Below, piece by piece: positions 1-9,781 of a stretch of DNA of 64,000 bases. A program made the position numbers and the translations under genes. The stretch lies in NCBI GenBank assembly GCA_002110485.1, contig MOWL01000052.1, positions 62,001 through 126,000 of the forward strand, written 5' to 3'. Origin of the DNA: Emergomyces orientalis (Eukaryota; Ascomycota; Eurotiomycetes; Onygenales; Ajellomycetaceae). The notes below the pieces were generated by a model. It saw only the letters and a list, made by a program, of their open reading frames with translations, was not told where the DNA came from and ran no database searches. Each line of letters begins with the position of its first letter. Position 1 is the first letter of the stretch.

Positions 1-828
1 TTTGGATTCACTCTAAATGCGTCAATTAGCGGAGCACCAAATGTAAAAATTCTCTCAAGAAATATATTTACCAGTTGAGAATCTTGATCTGATTTCATCA
101 AGGCGTGCGGAAGGATATGAGCTACTTGTAAACTGTCAAACGACTGTCCACGAAGAGGATTTCCTTCTTCATCTTGAGCGTCAGCGCCATGTCTTTTGAA
201 CCGTTTCAAGGCTTCTGTCAAGTCGAACTTGTGTGATATAACACAACGATAACGGTCTCGGATCAGACAGGCTCCCCGAAGCGTGCTCAGTCGGTCTGGG
301 GTCCCAACATACGCTTGTTCGCCGCCTATTGCTCGCTGGACGGCCGAAAGCGGTGCAGGGGAAGGCTGAGGAGTATGTAGACCGGCTGCTTTCACTGTCA
401 TAGGGTTAGTTCAAAGGTTCAAAGATTCGACAAATGAAGCAGGACGCGATTGAACAGGATAACAAACGAGGTATGAAAAAGTTGTCCAAAAGAAAGTCGG
501 CAAATTCCATTAGGCGCTTGCGTAAATTGTCTGCCACATCTTCATCACTGAAGTTAATCGCTTCCCCGTCGATTGAGAAACCCAACCAGTTAACGAAGGC
601 CGATAGGACCATGTCTTGCGATAAGTCGGAGCGCGCATATTCGTAGGTATAACGGAGAAGGAGAGGGCGGTTGTATTTGACGAGACTTCTATCGTGTGGC
701 GTGTTATAATGGGCGATGATGGAGTAGAGTTTGGTTCGAGCTCGCGTGCGCTGATCCGGCGTGAAGTGGTGACGGGTCGAGAAATCAAGAATAGCTTCCA
801 GTGAGGACTCGTGGCGGTGGGGGCCCAT
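1..828 (-). CDS. HNH-endonuclease-domain protein, 5' part (runs off the window)
   Basis: Two exons read on the minus strand. Exon 1 is 828-468, beginning MGPHRHES. The intron is 467-395 (GTTTGT...ACAG, 73 nt), and exon 2 is 394 to beyond base 1. Splicing joins ...FFIPL to KAAGLHTPQPSP. Exon 2 continues through GACLIRDRYRCVISHKFDL, then LQVAHILPHALM, which I read as the start of a fungal HNH_2-type domain with its AHILPH histidines. From family knowledge, many fungal genomes carry lineage-specific sets of these proteins, with an N-terminal helical region and a C-terminal HNH fold. Their function is mostly unknown and nuclease activity is untested for most. The 3' end is outside the window, so completeness cannot be judged. 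The start is the first ATG of the open frame. Confidence 0.8.
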
Positions 829-1254
829 GTTGGAGCCGGGTTAAGTAAAAATCCAGGGCGGGACGGCGGAACTCGTCAAGAATTCAGTTCACAGAAAGAA
901 TTGGTAACAATGATGAGGGACTTAAATGGGAAAACCACACGACGACGATGTGAGTTTGGCGTCGCGATGTGTTTCCTGCGGCAGCGAGACTCGGTGTCGT
1001 CATGGGTGATGTTGGGTGGGGGCCGTGCGCTGAGGGCATTACATGGGTGTGTGTTGCTTTTTGACGCCAAGGACTGCCAGAAAGATGCGCGGCCACACAA
1101 ATTGAAATTCTATGGGAGTAAATCTTATATAAATTCATGAATTCTATCTCTTTACACTGACAGTAATGAAAGAATTAATAAAATTAGTTATACTGAAATC
1201 TGTAAAGAAATTATTTAAATAAATAAAGAAAGTTAAAATATATTAATTGAAAGT
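829..1254. other. Gene-poor stretch upstream of the HNH gene
   Basis: About 425 bp. The first half has moderate GC and the part after 1140 is AT-rich. It should hold the promoter of the divergent HNH gene. Short ORFs here show no domain and overlap each other on both strands. I see no other element. Confidence 0.5.
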
Positions 1255-1917
1255 TGTCGGATCCACTGGCATCCTTTACCGGGCCCATCGTGTCCGCCGC
1301 CTCCCACGTGATGTAGAGCGGCGTTCGCCGAGCGTTCGCCTATGTAAGCGTACGCACAGTAGCTAGTTTCCTAATATCAACCAACTACTCCTGATTACTG
1401 CCAACAGGTTATAGCCCTTGTGCGAAAGTCTTCCGCACTGATTTTTGATCTTAAGATTTCAGATTAGCTATATTTAGTGGTTCTATAGCTCAATTGCCCT
1501 GATTCGAATCGCCGACGCGATTCTACCCCTGACTCTTACAACCTAGTTGTTTTGGAAACCGGATTCTGCTTGGCGAATCCAAAAACCCCTTCTTCATTCG
1601 GAAGCTTCTATCACGATAATGGATAGAGCGGATAGTGAAGACTTCACCCCTGGCAAATTCTCTGAAGGAAACGCCTCTGATTCCACCTTCTCGCGGCGAC
1701 GAAATCCTACGCGTTCGTCCAGGCCTCTCAAAACGCCTGAGTGAGATATCGCGAGCGAACTTCAATCTCCGCCCCAGACGGCCTGAAAGGTCCAAAAATC
1801 TCACAAGATGCCGGCGCCGATACCCTCCAGTTCAAGGGGGGGCGCCCGCAGCGAAACACACACTGAGCCGATCGCCGAAACTCCCGAGAGTGTCGGCGAC
1901 GATGATAACAATACCCC
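1255..1917 (+). mobile_element. Ty1/copia-type remnant: 5' LTR, PBS-like site and start of gag
   Basis: Bases 1255-1406 begin TGTCGG and end CCAACA, as an LTR would. They are followed by GGTTATAGCCCTTG, nearly the same as the GGTTATGGCCCTTG that follows the LTR of the copia element at 61441, so this is probably the same kind of primer-binding site. Downstream, two short reading pieces rich in Ser, Arg and Pro (1620-1744 and 1808-1917) look like a low-complexity gag N-terminus broken by a frame change. The remnant stops in a C-run around 1910-1921, where mariner sequence begins. No protease, integrase or RT is present. Confidence 0.5.
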
Positions 1918-2510
1918 CCCCCGTTTCTCTGAATCTTATTCATTATACAGGTAGGATCAAGTGCTTCTCCTGCTCTGCGAGTTACCCAGGTTCTTGTATA
2001 GCGGCCAGATTTAACCCAAGTCTCATCAGTCCAAAGAATGACAGACCACTGCTCAATTGTCCAATTCTGATGCTCCAATGCCCATCGAAGTCGAATATCT
2101 TGAACACGTATGGATAGGGATGGCTTTTGTAGAGCTATTCTGCGGGAATAATCTCTTCTCTTTAGTGCTCTTCCCAGACACTTCTCATTGACCTCAAGAT
2201 GAAGAATGACAATGAGCTTTTTGTATGACATTTGACAGTTGATTCTGGAGACAGAGATGAACTCTATGATCTCATTCATCTGCTCCTCAGAAAGTTGACT
2301 AGGACAGCCAACATGCTTTCTAGGAGTAGCTATTTCATTCTCACAGATGTATTGAACTCCCCGATATGTAATCTCAAGATAATCAGAGATCTTTTGATAC
2401 ATTCAATCCAGTTCATGAAGAAGAAGAATATCTCGACATTGATCACGGGTCAATCATTTTTTAGGGGTAGCAGGAGGTTCAGGAGGTTCTGGTGATAGAG
2501 GTGCAATAGC
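1918..2510 (-). pseudogene. Truncated Tc1/mariner-type transposase
   Basis: Minus-strand reading from about 2510 to 1918. It shows an N-terminal helix-turn-helix stretch (QKISDYLEITYRGVQYIC), a linker with PSQLSEEQMNEIIEFI, and the first DDE motif ILWTDETWVKSGRYTRTW. The frame runs out of mariner sequence at about IQRNGGG, so the second and third catalytic acidic residues are lost. Two in-frame TGA codons precede the longest open piece. One lies in ELD-stop-MYQKIS, where relatives normally have Trp before the SYxxIA helix (family recollection). No terminal inverted repeat was identified. The break abuts the copia remnant at 1917. Confidence 0.75.
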
Positions 2511-2749
2511 AAGTAAGTTCATATTGAATAAGAGAATGATAATAATGAGTATAGAGATCGCGTACGTACGGAATAAGAATAGAATAATGAATGAGAAGCT
2601 TGGTTCCTATATTATGAGAATATTTTGAGACGCGGCACCCCAGAATGAACGTTAGAATGACACTATAATATTAGTGGGAACCTAACGAAAATAAAGGGGT
2701 ATACCATAGTATATAGCTTAAGGTGTAAACTGCAGGGGTTTGTTCTGTA
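2511..2749. other. AT-rich spacer
   Basis: Contains purine-rich AT sequence with no open frame of note. It may include the 5' flank of the mariner remnant. No repeat ends recognised. Confidence 0.4.
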
Positions 2750-2855
2750 GGTCTTTTATTTTCTTTGTTTTAGTTAGCTATAATCACTCAAAATTAGATG
2801 AAAAAAGAGAATATGAATAGTCTTTAAAGATATTTATAAGAAAAAAAGAAAAAAA
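2750..2855 (+). repeat. LINE 3'-end fragment
   Basis: Matches the 3' untranslated end of the AT-rich LINE at 8130-8225: both have a TCACT..AAAATTA..ATGAAAAAA block, an AGAGAATAT block, then AAAGATATTTATAA and an A-rich tail. As at 8226, it is followed directly by a copy of the SINE-like repeat, so the two copies may descend from one ancestral pair. Confidence 0.6.
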
Positions 2856-3043
2856 TCAATTTGCTGATTATTCTGGGCTGGAATTCAAGTATTGCAAGTG
2901 CTATTTATTTGAAGAAAAAAAAATGTATATTAATTAGTTCTAAAGTTAGAAAAATCCTGAGACTCCTTGAGTCTCAGGTAGATGTCATAGTCTCTGACTG
3001 CATATATCTATAATTGAAGAAGAATAATAAGAATAATAATAAT
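2856..3043 (+). repeat. SINE-like repeat, copy 1
   Basis: About 187 bp, starting CAATTTGCTGATTATTCTGG and ending in an (AAT)n-type tail. It carries the stem CTGAGACTC / GAGTCTCAG near its middle; the loop is CTT in this copy. It is close in sequence to copies at 6688-6874 and 8226-8404. The shared 5' start of all three argues for a complete short element, not randomly 5'-truncated LINEs. Confidence 0.7.
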
Positions 3044-4640
3044 TTGGCGCCTCCATTTGGTCATCTTTCATATTAGCTTGAACTTGAACTCTGTGCTGTG
3101 CATTAGTTCTCTAAAGCTGTTTGTTTTAGCCAGTTTAATCTCTCTGTTTCTCAAAGCTCAAGCTTTGATCATATCTGCTGCAAAGGTGTTTCTGTCTTTC
3201 TTGACTTTTTTATATTGATTGACTGCCTCTGCCACACGAGGGGACAATCATGAACAGCTGTATTGACTGTAGTTTGAGACTTTGGCATGTTTTGCTGCTA
3301 GTTCTTCCACAAAATTGACAAGATATCTTGTATAGCTATTCACTTGATCTTTTGAGATTAGCACTTTCAGACTTCTCAGTGTCTGGCAGTTCTCCACTAT
3401 CTGTTCAGAGCAGAAGTGATGCCAAGAGCGTCTTTTCCTGCTGCCATTGTGGTGGGGAATCTCGGCGTGGTATTACTTTTCGCCGAGACCGCCTCATATA
3501 TTTGTTTGGCATGGCTGCCTCATATTCCCATTTTCCTTGACACACGTGTGGATTCGGCGAAGATTGATTGTACGCAGAGCAGTGAGATTGCTCCTTTTGA
3601 TTGTGTGATTTGATATGTGATTGATTGCTTGTTCTTCTTCTATATTTGAATCTCCTATGTGTTCTTTTGTATTGCTATTTGGATAGCTTGTTGAATAGAA
3701 TATTATATACACAGCGAACTTACCAACCTCCTTACGATCCCGCTGCTCCTGCCCACGTGCCGCCAAAAGCGCACAACCCCTTATTCCACTTCACCATATG
3801 ATGATGCTTTTAGCTCAAGAGTAGTTGTGATTGGCATGTGATCTGATGCCATATTTGCTTCATGTTCTAGCTTGCAGCTGGTCATTAGATTGTGTAGCTT
3901 CCTGGTGGTGATGCATACGTGTTGATGATATTGATAGGTCCACTCTCTGTCAACAGAGTAAGTACCAATATATGAGTGAATATTGTGCTCACTTTTCAGG
4001 TTTTGACTGTGATTCTCTTGTTAATTAGAAAGCACACCTTCATGCTCTCCTGCTTCATGCCTGCTTGCCAGAATCCACAGTTGACTGAATAGTGTGTGTC
4101 TGTTTTGAGGTGTTTTTGTATTCAGGGCTCTTGTACTGCAATCACATCATAGTTTAATACTGTTTTGGGCTTTGTTAAAAGAGGTCCCATTATGTTGTTT
4201 AACTTATGCACATTGTATTGTAAAATGACTAGCCTGTTCTTCATAATTTCTCCATGTGATCATTCTGCAAGCTGCTGTTCTGTGTTGATGTCTTCAGTGT
4301 TATTGAACTGCTTGCTGCTTGAATGAAGCTTGTTATAGCTTCTTGTTGCTGTGCTTCTGCTCTTGATACATCTGTTGATCTTTCAACCCTTTGTGGGGGT
4401 TCTATGAAGTCCTCATTTAGTGGCCTGTTTCATTTGTGTGGAAAGCTAAATCCATCTGCGTCTGATGCTCTTATATCAAAGCGCTTGAAACATTCAATCA
4501 GTGTCTCTTTTGCACTTTTAGCTTTCAATCTTCTCTCTGGGCAGTTCAAGTGCCATGCTGCATGACTATCATCACAGTTACTGCACTCAGGTCTGCTTCC
4601 TTCTTTTTTTTTTTTTTTTTCTTCCATTAAGGCATATGCA
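3044..4640 (-). pseudogene. Tad-type LINE fragment (ORF1 end and ORF2 start)
   Basis: Read on the minus strand: 4640-4430 encodes the ORF1 C-terminus with a CCHC-like knuckle (CSNCDDSHAAWHLNC, then PERRLKAKSAKE). Next comes the start of ORF2, including NYDVIAVQEP and NTYASPPGSYT of the APE-type endonuclease, then ASDHMPITTTLELK and KHAKVSNYSQ. It aligns along its length with the Tad copy at 20836-25543. A deletion joins PPGSYT to the ASDH motif. Four in-frame TGAs (3068, 3248, 3996, 4122) face TGG Trp codons of that copy, and one (3158) faces an AGA Arg. No TAA or TAG occurs at an aligned position. A solo LTR (3448-3793) interrupts it. Confidence 0.75.
3448..3793 (+). repeat. Solo LTR of the gypsy family, with 4-bp target duplication
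   Basis: A 346-bp copy of the LTR found at 11594-11941 and 19839-20186, from TGTGGTGGGG to TTCCACTTCA. It is flanked by CCAT on both sides. Removing the LTR and one CCAT restores the LINE reading frame across the site (minus strand ...KASSYGSRKRRSW...), which confirms both ends. It arose by LTR-LTR recombination of a former full element. Confidence 0.92.
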
Positions 4641-4760
4641 ATCAGTGATTATGATGCCCACCTAGTATTACTAGGATTTATCATGTAAACTATATCTAAA
4701 TACATGTAACTTCTTGCCACTTGCCATTACAGTAATTCCAGCCCAGAATAAGAGACACAT

Positions 4761-7544
4761 TCAAAATAAAAAATGATACAATTTAATACTAAGACATTTT
4801 TTTTAAAAATAAACTCAAAGTTGAAGATAATACAAAGAAAATTAAAAGAATGAACTAATATAGAAAATTTCTCAAAGAATGTTTATAATAAATTGATTCA
4901 AATCATATTTATTATATATCTAGTTGTTGTTTTTTTTCTTGTTGCAATATCTGTTTCTATGATATAATTTATTAAATATTTGATATCTGTTTCAGTTTGA
5001 AACAGAAATCTCATATTTATTTAATCTATATCATATTTTCTTTTCAAATCATTTCTAATAACAGAGTTTTTTAAGCAATTTATCAATAAATGTTCTGAAT
5101 CTTTCAAACAATCATATATATCACAGTTTTGAGGTCTCTCAATTCCAAATTTCTTAAAATAGAAGCCAAAGTATCCATGACCAAGCTTCAATTGAATTAT
5201 TGAAGAAAAGATTTTCTTTTTGCATTTAATAGAGCATGCTTTCCACTTTGGTTTTGTTTCAAAAACCAAGTATTTGATACTTAGTTTTTGTTTTTGAGTT
5301 TCTCAATTTAAATTTCAATCTTTTAAGCATTTCTCTTTTACTTTTCTTTTTATAAATGTTCAAGATATTTTCTGTTTTTTCACTAATTCAATTTCTGTGC
5401 CCTTTTTTGCAGCTTTATCAGCTAGTTCATTTCCTTTTATATTCATATGAGCTGGGACCCAGTGCAAATGAATTTGTATATCTTTTAATTTTCTTATTCT
5501 TTTAATCAATTGATATACAGTTTCAATATGTATTTAATTTTCTTGAATCTTGTTTTTTTGAAATCTTTTCAAAGCTGCTTGACTGTCTGAATAAATCCAT
5601 ATCTCATTGATATCTGAATTTCTTGTCAATTGACTCATTGTCATTTTAAATGCTTGCATTATTGCATATACTTCTGCATCAAATACTTCCATTTCTTGAC
5701 CCAGGTTCCATGAATTGGTGAAGTATATATCTTTGTTTCTTGTATATGCTATGTCAGCTCCCAGATTATTTGAAGTATCATTTTTTGATCCATCAGTATA
5801 GATAATCAGAGCATTATTTATAATTTCAAGCTGTTTTAAATGTCTTTCTTGCTCATTTTCTTTAGATAATTCACTAATATCTATATCAATCAATGAATTC
5901 AGAGACTTTTTCCATGAATATAGTTGTTCAAAATCTAATTCTTCCACATTTAAATGAGGAAGTTCGTCTTTGATCATTGAACAAACTCTATATAACTGAG
6001 TTGAAATCTTTTTTACAGAATTTAGACTGGTTTCATTTCAATCTAAATATTTACTCCAGTTCAAATCAGTGCCTGTGTTCATGGGAGGAAATGTGGGTGA
6101 AACTCTTTTTCTAATTATATGATTTTGATTTAATTTAATTATTCTCACTGAATAATTTCTGCACAGCTTGTCCAGCCTTATTTTAGAAGAAGGAATTGAG
6201 GCTTCAATTTCCATAGCTTTTATAGAGGTGGTTTTAAATGCTCCCAGCATTCTTCTTAAAGCTTTATTTTGCAGACTTTCATATTTATTTAGAAAGTTTT
6301 TCTGATTTTTCCACCATATTTGTGCTAGTGTTTCTGGTTCTTCCACCATATCTGAACACCATAATCAGAAGTAGATGCTATACATGCAATGTATAGCTGT
6401 CTCATAGCTTGAAATGATAAACCCCTTTCAGTATTAGAAAGTTGTATTATACTATTTAAAACTCTTTCAGCTTGAGCCATTCTTTTTTGAATATGAGATT
6501 TAAAATTGGGTTTTGAATCCAGCCAGATTTCTAGCCATCTTACAACTGATTTAGGCTTTATTTCTTGATTTAATAGATTTAAACTTATTTCCTTTTCATA
6601 TCTTTTTGGAAAAAAGTGAATTAATTCAGTTTTTTTCCATATCAAATTGAATTAGGTTTAAATCTCCTCTATTAAATATCTCTTGCGATTCAATTTGCTG
6701 ACTATTCTGGGCTGGAATTCAAGTATTGCAAGTGCTATTTGTTTGAAGAAAAAATGTATAGTAATTAGTGTTAAAGTTAGAAAAATCCTGAGACTCTTTG
6801 AGTCTCAGGTAGATATCATAGTCTCTGACTGCATATATATCTATAATTGAAGAATAATAATAATAATAATAATAATATCTCTTGCGCAGCTTTTTCAATA
6901 TTTTCACAATTTTCTTTTATTGTTCTTGAGCTGAAAATCAGACCTATATCATCAACATAGCTAGGAGATCTCACTATCTCCATTTCTCTATCTTTGAATA
7001 GATTTTTTGTATATATAGCAAATAGAATTGGTGAGACTGGAGACCCCTGAGGAACTCCTATTTCAATTTCAGTAATATCTTGCTTTAATGAGTCAAAAAG
7101 TAGTTGAATATATCTTTTTGACATAAAACATATAACCCACTTTATTAATGCTTTTGGTAGTTTCATCTCTTGAAGAATAATTATTAGCTTATTCTTTGAA
7201 ACATGATCAAAAGCACCTTTTATATCAATAAAAGCAGCTGTTGTAACTAAGCCTTCATTTTTTGCCATTTGAATATCATGAATTATTGATAAAACTGTAT
7301 CTATTGCAGAATTCTGTTTTCTGCCACCCATTTGATCATTATATAATAAATCAGTGATTGAGCCTAGATATGATAATCTTGTTGCTATTATTTTTTCAAG
7401 AATTTTTCCCAAGCAATTCAAAAGTGATATAATTCTATAAGACTTTGGCATAGTAGCTTTTCTATTTGGTTTTACAAGAACTATACCAGTTGCTTGTCTC
7501 CAGCATTCAGGGTGATACCTATTGCAAGTTCAAAAATAGTTTCA
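4761..7544 (-). pseudogene. AT-rich LINE copy A1 (ORF2 RT, RNase H and C-terminus)
   Basis: Minus strand. Reverse transcriptase from about 7544: QATGIVLVKPNRKA, then YRIISLLNCLGKILEK, FIDIKGAFDHV, GVPQGSPVSPILF and YVDD. RNase H lies at 5977-5420 with ALIIYTDGSKND, FDAEVYAIMQAF, YSDSQAALKRF and HWVPAHMNIKGNELADKAA. A C-terminal Cys/His region ends near 5020. Defects: no ORF2 N-terminus, a frame slip in an A-run near 6650, a short duplication around 6349, a SINE-like insertion at 6688-6874, one TAA (5531), and in-frame TGAs at 6036, 5360, 5315 and 5303. It meets copy A2 head to head at about 7545. 4761-5020 looks like its 3' untranslated end. Confidence 0.8.
6688..6874 (+). repeat. SINE-like repeat, copy 2, with 12-13 bp target duplication
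   Basis: Same element as 2856-3043 and 8226-8404, ending in (AAT)n. It is flanked by AATATCTCTTGCG on both sides (left 6675-6687, right 6874-6886, sharing a base with the tail). It splits the RT region of the minus-strand LINE. A long direct repeat plus a short simple tail is what LINE-mediated target-primed insertion leaves. Confidence 0.85.
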
Positions 7545-8225
7545 TGGTCTTTTATTAAAAGAAAGATAAAAGAGAATTGCTTAGAAAAATGGCATAAAAT
7601 ATGGGAAAAACAAAGAAAAAGTCCTCACTATCTTAGATTTGAAACTAAACCTAAATGGAAATCATGCTCTATTAAGTGCAAGAAGAAGCTTTTCTCCTCA
7701 ATCATTCAATTGAAACTAGGTCATGGCTATTTCAAATCTTATTTGAAAAGAATATCTGATATTGAAAGTGAAAATTGTGAATATTGTGACTCTCTTGAAG
7801 ACCCAGAACATATCTTAATGAATTGCTCATTAAATCAAGAACTTAGAGCTGAACTGAGATATAAATATAAGCTGAGAGAAATGAATATGAAACTACTATT
7901 TTCAACTGAAATAGGCAGTCAATATTTAATTGATTTTCTCAATGAAACTCAAATAGCTACTAGAAATCAATTCTATTTCAAAGATGAAAATATAAATGAA
8001 TGAGAATCTGAAATATTCTTTATAAAAACTGCTAGATATTATATAATATCTCACTATTTCTTTTGTGTTAGAGTCTGTCTTTTATTTCCTTTGTATTCAT
8101 GTCATGAGTTATTTTGTCTATCATTAATTTATTTTCTTTGTAATCACTTGAAAATTATATGAAAAAAAGAGAATATAAATAATCTTCAAAGATATTTATA
8201 AATAAATAAATAAAAAAAAGAAAAA
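7545..8225 (+). pseudogene. AT-rich LINE copy A2 (ORF2 C-terminus and 3' end)
   Basis: Plus-strand reading starting SWSFIKRKIKENCLEKWHKIWE and ending at TGA 8001. It is the same segment as the minus-strand copy at 5020-5365 and includes ETKPKWKSCSIKCKKK, LKLGHGYF and CEYCDSLEDPEHILMNC (a C-terminal zinc-binding-type motif). The three Trp codons near its start (7545, 7590, 7602) are TGA in copy A1. The 3' untranslated end runs to 8225 with an A-rich tail. The whole 5' portion of the element is missing. Confidence 0.8.
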
Positions 8226-8404
8226 TCAATTTGCTGACTATTCTGGGCTGGAATTCAAGTATTGCAAGTGCTATTTGTTTGAAGAAAAAATGTATAGTAA
8301 TTAGTGTTAAAGTTAGAAAAATCCTGAGACTCTTTGAGTCTCAGGTAGATATCATAGTCTCTGACTGCATATATATCTATAATTGAAGAATAATAATAAT
8401 AATA
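8226..8404 (+). repeat. SINE-like repeat, copy 3
   Basis: Starts CAATTTGCTGACTATTCTGG, carries the CTGAGACTC-TTT-GAGTCTCAG stem, and ends in (AAT)n. It lies directly after the LINE 3' end, as copy 1 does. Confidence 0.75.
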
Positions 8405-9640
8405 GTATCTAGATTAGATTTTTCAAGAGAATCTAATAAACTAATATTGATTTTTAAAAATAAATCAATTAAATCTTCACAGACTTCTTTCCTGTGCTAC
8501 AAAATGAAGAGAAAAGAATTGATTTCAATGAATAATAAATTATTCAATTGAAATGACAGTTTTTGAAAGAAAAACTGACAAAATAAATCAATTTTTTGCA
8601 GAGAAATTGATAAAAACTATTCAGAAATATTCAATATTCTAAACTTCTCCCCACATATCAAGTATGCAGCTCAAAATTGAGATTATTTTCAAAAACTGAA
8701 TCAGTCACTGAAGTAAAGAAATATGAATTTGTGTAGAATTTTCTTGATTTATTTACTCAGAGCTAAATCAAGAAAAACACTCTAACTCTTGCAAATTTTG
8801 TCTTTTTCAATTTAAAAAGCTTCTCAAAATTTCTGCTTGAAATAGGCCCCACCTCAAATCAAGATTGTATTCCTGAAATATCAATATGAATTAATACTGA
8901 ATAGATTTCCTTTTCTATTCAAATTAATCTCATATATTTTACTAGATAGCTCTTAATAAATGTAATTTATTAAGTCACACAGATGAGTATGCAAATGAAG
9001 AATCAACAGACTAAATCTGTACTATTTTCTTATATAATAATATATATATATACAAGTATGTATATATATTACTTGCAGGGACCAAGCTATTTTTTTAAAC
9101 ACTGATATTTCCACTTTTTCTCGTTCCGTTTTGTAGAGAGGGTAGGTTCCGGGGAATTTCTGATTGCAGGGTAGGTCACGTGTGATCTGTGCTGAGGTAT
9201 TTTTTTGTCACTTTTCTGCCGGGCGAGGTAGGGCGGTACAGGGAAAAGACTTGGCACTGGTGCAAAGGAACATGAAAATCAATCAGAGTTTTCACGCAGG
9301 TTTTGACAATGAATTGTTCAGAAAGAGATGGTCGGAATGAATTCAAAATTGAGACAGTTGTAATATCTGGTTTGTTCTAGCTTCTATCAAAATTCTATGT
9401 AAATTGGGCCGAAACTGATGATGTTATGTGATGAAGTGTGATTTTCTTTCCCCTTAGGGGTTGCAAACACGTTTTCCTCAATAGCTTCACCAACTCGCGC
9501 TCAATTTTAATAAAAAGTGAATAAATTGCTTTCTCAAACAAGAGCTTTCAAATGGATGTCTTTTCGTCTTCTAATTCGAAGAATTGGGCTGGTTCGGGGG
9601 AAAGCGTTTTTTGATTGGTGACCTTCACCATGTATTCTAA
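8405..9640. other. AT-rich spacer then a GC-richer block; no gene seen
   Basis: 8405-9085 is very AT-rich with almost no CpG. Around 9085 composition changes sharply to moderate GC (for example AGAGGGTAGGTTCCGGGG near 9135) until about 9640, then returns to AT-rich LINE sequence. No domain or repeat could be assigned to the GC block. It could be unmutated single-copy DNA between transposons, or the 5' end of the next LINE. Confidence 0.4.
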
Positions 9641-9781
9641 AACTTTCTAATAGAGAAATCTTAGAATCAAATAGTCTTTTAAACTTAAATCTGATTTTTC
9701 AAATCAGAAATGAAATAAATCAGGCATTTCAAGAACAACTCATGACTGAAGAAAATCAAATAAAAACTGTTATTTCTTCTA

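Noticed and set aside
1470..1515. tRNA-like sequence (TATAGCTCAATTG followed by GATTCGAATC)
   Set aside because: A-box-like and B-box-like motifs are present but the spacing is far too short for a tRNA and there is no acceptor stem.
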